Positions 35,391 to 46,600 of a stretch of 64,000 bases of DNA are shown piece by piece. The stretch is from Prochilodus magdalenae (lineage: Eukaryota > Chordata > Actinopteri > Characiformes > Prochilodontidae), in the NCBI GenBank assembly GCA_024036415.1, contig JAMWET010000756.1, positions 262,001 to 326,000 on the forward strand, in the 5' to 3' direction. How positions within the stretch are numbered: the stretch's first letter is position 1; the number at the start of each line of letters is the position of its first letter. The notes below the pieces were generated by a model. The model had not been told where the DNA came from. It did not search any database and saw only the letters and a program-made list of their open reading frames with translations. Made by a program: the position numbers and the translations under genes.

Positions 35391-38300
35391 ATGGCGACCG
35401 TAGACGTGGAGGATGAGAGTATTCTGGTGTCTATATTTAAGGACAGTTTCTCGGAGAACTGGAGGGAGAATCCAGACTTCGCCACATATTTATCCGAACT
35501 GAGCTCTTATGGGGTGGAGAAGCTAAACCGGGAGCCGGAGCGCTTATGTGAGGAGAGAGCTCACATCCTGCAGCAGACCAGAGAGCTCGCCTTCTCCAAC
35601 TATAAGACCTTCATCCGCACAGCTCACTGCACCAAGGAGATATACCGAGACTTCGGGCGGGTGGAGAGCAGTTTATCTAAACTCCTTGACAAACTACCGA
35701 GCTTTGGTGAAAAATGCAGGTTTGTGTTTGTAAAGATCGAATAATCGCTTCATCTGCAAATGACGGCGGCGCTAACTACCTGACTTCTTAAAGGAGAACT
35801 CCACCGAAATTTCTAGACTCCGCACAACTCAGTGGCTGGCATAAACAATGTCGTTCCATTTGATTAGGTGTAAAATAGTTCGTATGTAGATAAACTCACC
35901 GACACAGATATATTTACAGTAGTGGTGATGGGAATCAGGGATCTACAGTGCATTTATAGCCAGTTTGTTTAGAATCCACAGTGACCAGTAAACCAGCACA
36001 TGTTAATGGTACAATCATAGTCAGTCTGAATAATAGGGTATTTCTAGGGGTGGTTTCACATTAAATGGCCTTCCTTGTATTCTCCCACAATAAACAGATT
36101 AAAAGATATGGGCTGAAATCCCTTTTGGACCAAAGACTACATTCAAGTACAGTCTCCGACCTCATATAATATCTTTCTGTGGAGGAGCTTCTAGAGCGAG
36201 CCATCCTGAATGGTTGTTGAATGTCGACATGTTAACTGTTTTAATTGTGTAGAAGGTTTCGTTCCCTTCCCCCCAGTATGTTTATGTTACCTAAAAAGTA
36301 CTTTCAGAAAGATTCATCTTATTTTAAATATGGTCAGGCAGCCAAGACAGATCTAACTTCTGATGTTCACCGTCAGGTTTGCAGTGAAGCTATGAGATAA
36401 CAGATTTGAGATGGGGTTCGGGGGGGTCTTTCAGGGTTAAGGCACCATCGTTTTTTGCAGTTAAAGTGTTTGTTGTTGTATGTAAACATTACATTTTCAG
36501 AACACACCATTGACTTCAGTCCATATACAGACTTAGAGCCGTGCAACCACCACATGGAATTGTAGACTTGTTTCTATGTGACAAAATGCACACAACTTAA
36601 AAGGAGTGTTCAGAGCCGTGACTGTTATAGGCATAATACAGGACACACAGAAGCCAGGTTATTTATTTCAGTCTTAAAGAGGATCTCCACTGATTTTTTT
36701 CCCCCACATAATTCTACATAATAAATGAGTTATGATATATAAACAGCACATAATTCAGAGTGGTTTGGTTTGAAACGCTCCATTTCTTCAGTCTAGAGAA
36801 ACTTGTCACTTTTTTCCATATTTAAGGTCAGAATAGTTCACAACGGTGGTAATTGGAACCAGGTATCTGAGGAGTTGACTGTATTACATCTAAAAACCGA
36901 GAAGACAGTTGGTTCAGTAGTAGTTTTAGGCGGTAAATGAGATGGCTGTATTTTTGTAGTGCATATGGTGACCGCTGGTTCTAATCACCACCACTTAGAC
37001 AAGAAATCTGAGTCTGTCATTTTCTCTGCAATCAACCATTTCACTGAAACCATTCTGAATGACTTCTTTTACATCACAAGGACAAAATAATTCAGACATT
37101 CTGAAACATGAGGCACAGCAGCAAAACCAGCCTTTTTAGTCAGTTCCATAGGTGTTTTCATTGCTTCTTGGGTGCCAAAATACTGAAATTTCAATGTACT
37201 TTAATGAACATAGCCACTCAAGGAAGTTTGAATCTGAATTTATAGTTTCAGAAGTATAAAAGCGTAAATCTGACAGTAGTTGTAGTAGATGTGCCATTGC
37301 TATTGTGCTATAAAATTGTAGACTGTGGAAACTTTTTGTTCATGTAGCTTACTAACTTGGTTGTGTTTTTCCATATTAGAGGGTTTGTGAAAGAAGCAGA
37401 AGATATTGGAGCAAGTCGGCGTATGAACAGTCTGACACTGAATCGCCACACAGAGATCCTAGAGATTCTCGAGATTCCCCAGCTTATGGACACCTGTGTC
37501 CGCAATGGCTATTACGAGGAGGCGCTGGAGCTGGCCGCTTATGTGAAGAGGTTGGAGAAGAAGCACTCATCGCTTCCTGTCATTCAGGTACAGATGGTGT
37601 TATAATAAATGTCCTGGGAACTACTGTTGAATAAGCATGCATCTGATCTGTGTTGTTTTGTGTCTTTTGTAGGGAATAGTACATGAGGTTCGACAGTCGG
37701 CTCAGCTCATGCTGAACCAGCTCCTTCAGCAGCTGCGTAGTAACTCCCAGCTGCCAGTTTGCCTGCGGGTGATTGGCTACCTGCGCAGAATGGATGTTTT
37801 CACAGAGGCGGAGCTGCGTGTGAAGTTCCTCCAAGCTCGTGGCAGCTGGCTGCGTTCCGTCCTGGCTGCTATCCCTGATGAAGACCCCTATTTCCACATC
37901 ACCAAAACCATTGAGGCCTGCAGAGTGCATCTGTTTGACATCATTACTCAGTACCGCGCCATTTTCTCAGACGAGGATCCTCTGCTGCCTCCAGGGGGAC
38001 AGACTGTGAATGAGGGCGCCATCTTTCATGGCTGGGTGGTTCAACAGGTCGCACAGTTTTTGGAGACCCTGGACAGGGATCTTAAGCGTGGGGTCGGGGG
38101 CCGCTTGGATTCCCTACTCGGCCAGTGTATGTACTTTGGTTTGTCCTTCAGTCGTGTAGGGGCAGACTTTCGTGGACAGCTTGCACCAATGTTTCAGCAG
38201 GTAGCCATGGATACGTTTCACAAAGCTGTTAAAGAAGCTGTAGATAAGTTTCAAGAGGATATGAATTTGTACACGCTGATTTCTCTGCCATCAATGCTTG

Positions 38301-39590
38301 GCAATACTATCCCTCCTGTGGCTCCAAGTACTCAGCCTGGCACTCTTCAGCCCCCTATGGCCTTGTTGGACTTCCCTCCTTTAGCCTGCTTTTTGAATAA
38401 TGTTTTAACAGCCTTCAATGACTTGCGGTTATGTTGCCCTATTGGTTTAGCCCAGGAGGTCACCAGATGCCTAGAGGATGCCCTTCTCAAGGTATACTGA
38501 CACATTACACAGCAGATAAAAAAAAACAACTTTATTTTTGTTATGGCTGATTAGATATTTTATAAGAACATTTTGAGATGACACATCTGGGTCTGAAACA
38601 CTCGAGTAACGCAGTGTGTTCAATCTACTGCGAGTCACCTTGTAAAACCTAGAATAATATTAAATATTTTAAAGCCAAGACATTAACCTTACATGTAGAG
38701 ACAAAAAAAAAATGGTTAAGCCTCAAATCCAACAACCACCACGGTGTTCTTCAGAAGTTTAACATAATGCAGCTTTTAATATTATATTTTTTTCTTCTGG
38801 GACTAAGGTCTTCTAGGGGCTTAAGGTCTGCCAATAATAATGCTATTTACTCAGCCCAAAGCCTGATGTGCTGGAAAAACATCTAGTGATAAACATGCAT
38901 GTCTAATTTCTTGTTTGTGTGATGTGTGTGACAATGCTTTTATTCGGTTTCCCACAGGTGACCAAATTAATCCTGGTTTTCCATAGAGCAGAAGAGTCAG
39001 CATTCAGTAGCCGTGAACGGGAGTTATTTGTCCAGTTCTGCTGTGCCTTTGCTGAGGATATGGTGCCATTCCTGAACCGATGTTTGCAGGTTCTCTTTCC
39101 ACCAGCTCAACTGGCACAGATCCTAGGTAAATATTGACTGTGATGATCAAGCAATAGAACACTTCTTGTCATGTACAGCCTAAATGAACATAAATTTCAC
39201 CCCCACTTTTCAGGTGTTCCGCCTACTCAAGTTCATAAATATGGCAACGTTGGATGCCTCTGTGTGAGCGCTGTACTGGAGCCTCTCGAGTTTGTGCTCC
39301 CAAAGAGGGAGCCCATGCCCGAAGTGGTGGATCTCGCTGTTGACCTGACTAGTCTGACCACAGCTGAAACTGAATCTTTACCTCCACATGCATCTCCACC
39401 CTCTGAAAAAGTTCAGGCAGCTCAAGACCCTGTACCAACTTCCCATGCACAACAGCCTCCACAAGCGGCACCATATACAGAAGAACCCTCCCCAAACCAA
39501 ACACAGCCTATAGCTAGTGATGCAGGGAAAAGCATTCCAGAAGAGATGCCCCCAACACACCCGCACACCGATACGACACTGATGGAGTGA
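35391..39590 (+). CDS. cog8: COG8, conserved oligomeric Golgi complex subunit 8, five exons
   Basis: Exons 35391-35719, 37380-37587, 37673-38491, 38958-39126 and 39214-39590 give 633 residues (human 612). The start at 35391 (AAAATGG context) fits the family; an in-frame ATG at 35352 would add 13 residues without family support. The protein matches COG8 throughout: helical N-terminal region with [20 protein letters not shown] and NYKTFIR, then [22 protein letters not shown] (motif at residues 120-140), the central [22 protein letters not shown] block, and the [20 protein letters not shown] block. The last exon has a long proline- and serine-rich, poorly conserved tail (from about residue 540). 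COG8 belongs to lobe B of the tether for retrograde vesicles at the Golgi. It converges on nob1, 595 bp away. Confidence 0.96.
35788..35950 (+). repeat. Dispersed inverted-repeat family fragment in cog8 intron 1
   Basis: TTAAAGGAGAACTCCACCG at 35791, later AGTAGTGGTGATGGGAATCA near 35918. The same start and core words as the copies at 11178 and 36673. Confidence 0.5.
36673..37075. repeat. Inverted-repeat element in cog8 intron 1
   Basis: Left arm from TTAAAGAGGATCTCCACTG at 36675, with GTGGTTTGGTTTGAAACG, TCTAGAGAAACTTGTCAC and AACGGTGGTAATTGGAACCA (to about 36862). The right arm at 36970-37070 is the reverse complement of the same words (CTGGTTCTAATCACCACCAC, TCTCTGCAATCAACCATTTC). It is the clearest case of the family's foldback shape. 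Non-coding. Confidence 0.65.
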
Positions 39591-40185
39591 AATGTGAGAG
39601 GACTGCAGTTTCTTCTAAATTAAACTAAAATGTTTTAAATGTTTGCACTTGTTTAGCCACTTCCATCTTTGGTGAATGTTAATTTAAATCCCTTTGCTTA
39701 CTCTGGGAAATCTAATGTATATCTGTACATCTCTGTAAAAAAATTTTCTTGTACCTTTCTAAGCTTTGAGGGGGAATATTAGATTTTTATTTTGAAAAGC
39801 ATCCTGTTAACATGATCCATATGTTTGAAGGTGATGGTACTTTATCATATGTTAAGCATTAATGCAGTTATTTCACAACCTGGTATTTATGTATGTACGT
39901 GCTCAGTACAGAGGGGTCCTCAAAGTGATGTATGCTTGCCAAAAAAATATTTTTCATGGCACATGAAAGATTGTTTGGAAGAGTAGACTGTACAATCTAA
40001 ACATATGCAGTGTAATCAGATTTACACCCTGTTTGCTGAAGGCCTTGAAAGTGTTTGCCTTTAATTACAAGCCTGTGTGAAAAATATGTAAACTGTAATT
40101 TTTTTGTAAGAAGGTATATTAACTTTATTTTCTACATGTTGTCATTGTCTTCCCATGACAAATATATTGACAGAAGAACAGAGAT
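39591..40185. other. Convergent 3' ends of cog8 and nob1
   Basis: 595 bp between the two stop codons. For cog8 the nearest signal is an ATTAAA at 39619-39624. For nob1, TTTATT at 40124-40129 reads AATAAA on the minus strand, about 57-62 nt after its stop. The untranslated regions may overlap if cog8 uses a later site. Confidence 0.5.
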
Positions 40186-43100
40186 TCACTTTTTCTTGAC
40201 AAATTTCTTGCGGGCGGCATTTGGATTGACCCGTCGTCTCCCTCCTCCACACTGAGCATCACGCAGGTGTAGGTTTGCTGATCTGCTGTAAATGTCATGC
40301 TCTGAGAATGGAGAGTTGCCTGCTAGATAGTCTGGGTTGAAAACATCAGTCTTCTGACGTGCCTTCTTGGACTGCCTCTGCTGAGGGAATTGCTGATCTT
40401 CCACCAGGTGTGGATTGTTGGCATGTTTGCCCCCTTGTGGCAAAGGTAAGGAGTACTGCAGGATGAGCACAGACAGACAAGTTGGTGACAACATGCAATG
40501 ACAACTTGTTCACCACTGTGGAACATAAATTAGTAAAATATAAATATATAAAGAGCCAGATAATAAAAAAGCAAAAGAAGAACACGCACCCTTTTGCCCT
40601 TAGGATTGAGCACTTTGGGATTCCTGGAGAAGTGCATTTGGATACTGCCGTCCCCATTGACGCTCACAGCAATCTTCTTTAGTGTGTTGTTGCCACAGTG
40701 CGGGCAGAATGCTTTACTCATGTTTGCTGTAGTCCTGAGACAAAACGTGTACAATTATTACCACATTTAAATTACATTGTATTACAAGGAATTCGTTTAC
40801 ACGTGTATACGACATGGAGTTATTTATCTTTCAAGTCCAAATTTTCAGAATGTAATACTGGTATTTAAATAAACAGGAATATTGTGCAATGCAGAGCTTC
40901 TTAATTAAACAGATACCCTAAACCCCAAGTTGAGGATCATCCAATAGAAATGTTCCTCAGCGCTTTTGTTATTTTGGGCTAAAGTTCATTGGCTATGCTG
41001 TAAAAATAATCCTGCTTTGTGAAATAGCCCCTGAAGCCAAAGAAAAATGTGCATAGACACTTCAGTTGATATTACCAGACAAATCAGTATATCAAATGTA
41101 ACGGTGTTTTCTGAATTTCCCATTATTATGGAATATACATTGTAATATTCTGTTACAATATTCTGTTCTATATAACATTCTGTTCTATATAATATTCTAA
41201 TAAGTTTGATATAATATTCTGTTTCACTCACTTGAAACAGGCATGACAGCGGAGGATGTAGTTTCTTGTTTGTTTAATCAGCATTCCATTTAATGAGAGG
41301 ACGTTGAGACCAATCTGAATAAGGACATTCTGCAAGGAACAAATAGAAAGGTGTTAGCTGCCAATTGCAGCGTAATTGCAGCTCCACAATGCTAAAGGTA
41401 TTATTCCTCAACACTTATCTGTGCAAATACCCCACATACCTGCATGGCAAAGTCTGTGGTCACACAGCCCACTTTCACATTTGCCGATTGCTGAAAGTGT
41501 CCAACATCCATCTGGACTTGTTTTAAATTACTGGGAGTGATCCAACCTCCACCATCTTCCTCTTCGTCATCATCCTCCTCCTCCTCTTCCTCCTCATCTT
41601 CATTGTCACCATCCTCTCCTAATCCAGTTTTAGGTCCTGTTTTCTCATCTTCATTCGACAAGTCAACAGACCCCAGTTTCTCTGCAACATCCTTTACCAC
41701 AACTGTGTCCGCAGCCTGTGTGAGATTTACAGAACCGGTTTTGGTGCCCAAATGAAACTAGTTCATGGATAACAAGTTCAACTATGACAGGCAATAAAAT
41801 GACGTTTATTTAAAAAAAAAAACAAAAAAAAACAATGGATGTCCTGATCTGTGAAGTCAGGCTTACCAGCAGTTCCAGCAGGTCAGCTTCAATGCTAGGA
41901 AGTGGAGTCCTCCAAAACTGAAAACTATTAAACTCTGAGCTCTCTGCAGGGATGTGGGACTCTGAAGGACTGTGGACATCAGTGCCTGGTCTGTTTGAGG
42001 ATTTCTGTTTTAAAAAGGAAATCCTTTGTTAAATGACTTGTATGTTCTCTATAGACACAATGGATGAGGACAGTCATTACTTACTGTAGAGGGAAAGTGG
42101 AATCCAGCAATATCTACTGGGGCTTGTGGATGCCTCTGTGTGCTGCATATATCAACCTGAAGTGTAAGTGAGACATACTGCATGAATCCTGAGAGCAGTG
42201 ACATTAAGCCTTTTTGACATTAAGCCTGTTCCAATGATAATACCTGTATTGCTGGTTCTTTTTTTAAATGATCAGCTCCAACATTCTCCACCTCCAGTTG
42301 GTAGGCCAGAGCCAAGACTTTAATGTCTGTTGCCGAAAGACTGGAATAGTCCCCAGTCTTTTTTGAGAATTCGGTTACTGAAAATGTAATGACATTAAAT
42401 TAATTAATTTTAAAACAGTACAGTACATAAGCACTTCCTGCTGACATTAAAAGTTCTGTTGGGTTCTGGTGGTGTCTAATGATCAGGAACAGAATTTTGT
42501 GTGTTCCTGATAGGCTGATACCACAGTAAAAGGACTCTTAAGTGTTCTGGAACTGTTTACCGATGCATTTGGTTGTGCCCTGATGAATTATAAAGGTGTT
42601 CTAAAGACAGCTAGTGTTTATCGGTGGTAAACATGGACCAATTCCCATTACAAAGCAAAATCATCAGGTTTTAATGGTTCGGTCTTCAGCAGGACTACCA
42701 GTCATCATCAGCACACATGAACAGCGCAGTGCCAGCAAGCTGACACAAAAAAATCAACAGTAACAATACACAGATGTCTACATGATGAATTAATGCGTAT
42801 GTTACGTTCAGAACATTAGTGCAGTTAAGTGGTTCTTAAACTAGTCTTCACGGGATCCCCTCTGGGTGGTCCTCGTTTTCACCTGATCTCAACATAATTA
42901 GAAAGAGGGACCGTCTGAGGAGCCCTGAGGTCAGGTTTGGGAACCACCACCACCACAATCTGCTAAAGAATACCACACAAATATAAAAGACTATTACATA
43001 CTACCAACAGACTGAGTTAGGTTAGACTGATGTAAGCACTCACCGAACCGTACATGTTCTGGAAAAGGTTCTTTGAAGTTGAGCTGATAGGGTAGAAAGG

Positions 43101-43569
43101 CCAAGTTCCTTTTGGTTTGCTTATCCCGAATTTCATTTACAACATCCTTCAGAGTGTAGATGTTGTTTCCGATTTCCTAAAGACAGCAGGACAAATAGAC
43201 ACGACTCTTAAGTCATCACCACCAAAACACCGACACACAAGTATGTGGTTAAAAAATGTCTCATTAATGCAAGAGCAAAAGTCACTGTATATACTATAGT
43301 AAAATCATGAGAAACTATTGGTCAGAGTGATGGCCAGTTTTCCCTTTTCTAATCACCTCGTTAGGCTAAGCTAATCTAGCATCCAGCTAGTCAGGTGTGA
43401 TTGACAACTGTAAAAATGCCACTTAACAAAAAACTCTATTTTACCGCTTGGTTTTAGTATAATTCCAAAAATTCCGACTAGCACATCCATCCAAACTTAC
43501 GTGTAAAGGAGCTTTTTTCAGAAAAGCAGCAGCATCAGCCACAACATGCTCCACCGTGGCGGCTGCCAT
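40186..43569 (-). CDS. nob1: NOB1, 18S rRNA D-site endonuclease, nine exons
   Basis: Minus-strand exons 43569-43501, 43176-43044, 42377-42244, 42156-42085, 42004-41867, 41757-41440, 41329-41232, 40734-40590 and 40455-40186 join in phase to 458 residues (human 412). Residues 1-115 are the PIN nuclease domain (VEHVVADAAAFLKKAPLH with the active-site Asp near the start, then EIGNNIYTLKDVVNEIRD, and a YSSLSATDIKVLALAYQLE segment). Residues 225-250 are an acidic run followed by GGGWITPSN. The zinc ribbon has CHAC and, about 14 residues later, CPHCGN. The C-terminus (RRRVNPNAARKKFVKKK) matches human. Nob1 cuts 20S/18SE pre-rRNA at the 3' end of 18S rRNA in late 40S particles. The middle of the protein is longer and more variable than in human. 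Exon 6 acceptor (at 41757) has a weak pyrimidine tract. Confidence 0.96.
41545..41610 (-). repeat. nob1: Acidic low-complexity coding tract in nob1
   Basis: A run of GAG, GAA and GAT codons coding for about 22 Glu/Asp residues with one interruption, in exon 6. Human NOB1 has a shorter acidic stretch at the same place. On the opposite strand it gives a misleading poly-serine frame. Confidence 0.8.
42828..42948. repeat. Short inverted-repeat element in nob1 intron 2
   Basis: Starts AGTGGTTCTTAAACTAGTC and ends CAGGTTTGGGAACCACCA, imperfect reverse complements. Same family as 23419-23530. Confidence 0.6.
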
Positions 43570-43638
43570 CTTCAACGAAGTCTCGCGAGAACGTTGCGTT
43601 CTGTTCCCGTCGTTTGTTGATGTTTTGTTGAGAGCAAC
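43570..43638. promoter_or_regulatory. Divergent nob1/wdr59 promoter with TCTCGCGAGA
   Basis: The start codons of nob1 (43569, minus) and wdr59 (43639, plus) are only 69 bp apart, so both 5' leaders and the core promoter must lie in this space or overlap the coding exons. It contains the perfect palindrome TCTCGCGAGA at 43581-43590, a motif of CpG-rich housekeeping promoters known to be bound by BANP. Both start codons lie in YY1-type cores (AAGATGGC for nob1, ACATGGCGGC for wdr59). No TATA box. Confidence 0.8.
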
Positions 43639-46600
43639 ATGGCGGCCCGCTGGAGCAGCGAGAATGTGGTGGTGGAGTTCAGAGACGCTCAGGTACAACC
43701 TTCGGCAGATACTAGTCTAGGGGTAGACATGTTTTATTTTAGCCGTTGTTGCTTTTCATTCTCTCTGCCGGCTGACAGCTGAGATGCATGCTGTGCGGCC
43801 TGGGCAGGTACAGTAGGTAGTTGGCTGGTAGTAAGTTAACGCTCCCTTTATTCCATTTCCAGTGACATTTAACAAGTTGACAGCCGGCCAGCGTCAATTC
43901 TGTAATGTTGTATAGTATAAGGAAGTTCAATTTTATGTATTTTATTTAGTTTCACAACTCGGAAGAATGCTTTAGCTCTGTAAATGAGCTCTGGGGTATT
44001 TGAATGGACATGGAGTACAGCACGAAACTAGAATGTAACTGCTGCACCATTTAAGGTGAAACGGGAACATTCGAACAAGTAGCTGGCGAATAAGAACCAA
44101 GCTGAGTTTAAACCTAAGTGTCCTGCGCCCAAGACTGTAACTCAGCGTAGCTGTTTTCACTTCATGTTTTTGATTATTGTATGTGTTTGTGGACTGTCAG
44201 CACTAGAGAGGCGCAAACTGCTGAAACCAAATTCCTTGTGTGTGTCAACATACTTGGCCAATAAACCTGATTCTGATTTCCTTTTTTCAGGCTACTGCAA
44301 TGTCAGTGGACTGTCTAGGACACCATGCTGTACTTTCTGGGTGTGTACAGTCTTGCCTAATGCCACGTTCATGTGAAAAGTACTTCTACCCTGCAGTGTG
44401 AACTGCCTGCACTCCCCTCCCCTCCCCTTCACTGTCTGTGCTAGAGACTCTTGCCTATAATGTTTTGGACTGTGTTGTGTTGTGGATTGCTTTCCATGTA
44501 TTCTCCCCACACTATTATAATGTGATTTATATTTAGTCAAGTGAATTTGAGTTTGCTTTAATGCTCTGTCTGCTTTTGCTGTAGGAGACGATTCTTATAT
44601 ATTGTGAACTTGGAAACCCCCTCGGAGGCTCCTCGAAAAATAGGCCGTCAGAGCAAGTGGGATGTTGGAACGGTGCAATGGAATCCCCACAAAACAGAGG
44701 CCCACCTGTTCGCTGCATCAGTAAGTGTACTTATGTCACAGTCATGAATCAGTGTCATCGCCTGCCCTCTAGGGTCACATTATATCGATTCGGCATTATC
44801 ACGTGCATTAGTCGCATCTTAGGACATGCAACGTCTAGTAACATAAAATCCAACATATTATGTGGTTCTACAACTTTTTTGCTGCTCAGTGCAAAGGGAA
44901 CTTATTTACTTACTTACTTGTGTAATTTACTCCTATTTAGAGGGTTTTAAGTTGACAGACTAATTCCTGTACTTTTTCAGCTTTTTTATTATGATCACTC
45001 CCCTTCAAAATCACCACAATTATTCTAAAGTGATTCTTTCTTTCCAAGCAGAGCTATTCAAGTAATTTGGTGAAAAATCCTGTACTTATTTTAATATCAC
45101 AATATATATCACAGAACAATTGTAAGTGCAAGTTCTTTTCATATGGTGCAGCCCTGCTGTTATCAACAGCAAAATGTCACTATTGAAAAGTTTTTGAGAT
45201 TCTTATTTTGTATTTTTGAGGGCAAGGTAAAAAGTTTGAAAGCTTTTGAAAGACTTATAAGAAATGTAAGTAAAGGTGTATAAAGTATGAGCATTCATTA
45301 TATCTCCTGTAACCAAACTGCTAAATATTATTGTCCTATTAAATTACTGGAAATAAAATCTAAAATTTGCATTATATTTATAGATTATGATAAAATGTCA
45401 TATCTCTTTCAACTAAGTGGTCCAAAATTGGTCAGTTTTAGTTTAAACGTAAAAATCTACTATATCAATAAAGTAAACCTAAAAATAAGATTCTAGTATG
45501 TTAGTTTAAGCCCCTGTTCATCTTAAGCACCATTGATAAAACTGTAAAAAAAAGAAAATCCCTGTAGTCTGTAGTATAGTGACTTTTGTTTGCTTCTTAA
45601 ATGTTTATGATGATGTCACCGTGCACCAACAACTGGTGATAAAACAATATTAACCAATAAAATCATCTTTCATGCCACATAGGACTGAGAGAAAACAATC
45701 AGCTAGCTCTAAGACTCTCCCTGATATTGGGTTCTACTCAAATGTATAATCCACTTTGATTGTAAACACTCATGAAAACAAACACTGTACTGTATGTATA
45801 CACGCATACTCCACACTGTATGTGTTATGAAGTTTCAAGCACTGAGCTGTGTTTGGGTTTATTGAGTGTGCTGATTTCTAATATGTCTGTGTAGAGTAAC
45901 CAGCGTGTTGACCTGTATGTATGGCGTGATGGATGTGGGGAGGCACACACTTCCCTGCAAGGACACACGCGAGTTATAAGGTACAACATTGAGGACATTA
46001 CATACCATTTCATGGAATCGAGTCACTAAAATGCATTCTAGGTTTATTTATTTATTTATTTATTTCTATTAACCATTAAACATTCTTCTATTTCTTAACA
46101 TTTCAGTGATTTGGATTGGTCCTGGTTTGAGCCAGAGTTTCTTGTTACAAGTTCTGTGGACACATACATCTATATATGGGACACAAGGTGAGGACAGAGA
46201 AAAGTACCACCAGTAAAACTATTACATAGCAGATAGATGGCTTTATCCTGTCCTGTGTTTTTCCAGAGATACTCGGAAGCCCACAGTAGCTCTTTCTGCA
46301 GTGGGTGAGTTTACAGCCTCTGTACATTTGATAGAAAGTGAAATAAACCTTGTCATCACACATTAATCTCCCTCTCTCTGTTCTCTTACTTCTTCATGGT
46401 GCAGCGGGAGCTTCTCAGGTGAAGTGGAACAGAAGGAATCAGCACTGCTTGGCTTCCAGTCATGATGGAGATGTCAGAATCTGGGACAAACGGGTGAGTG
46501 TGATGCAGTTACTCCAGGATAGGTTTTTCTTTTGCTTTGCTTATAAATAGAACACCTATTGGTAATGCTTCCATTTGTGGTAGGGAGAATTCACCTGTTT

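Noticed and set aside
41537..41755. Poly-serine plus-strand frame
   Set aside because: Antisense of the acidic Glu/Asp codon run in nob1 exon 6.
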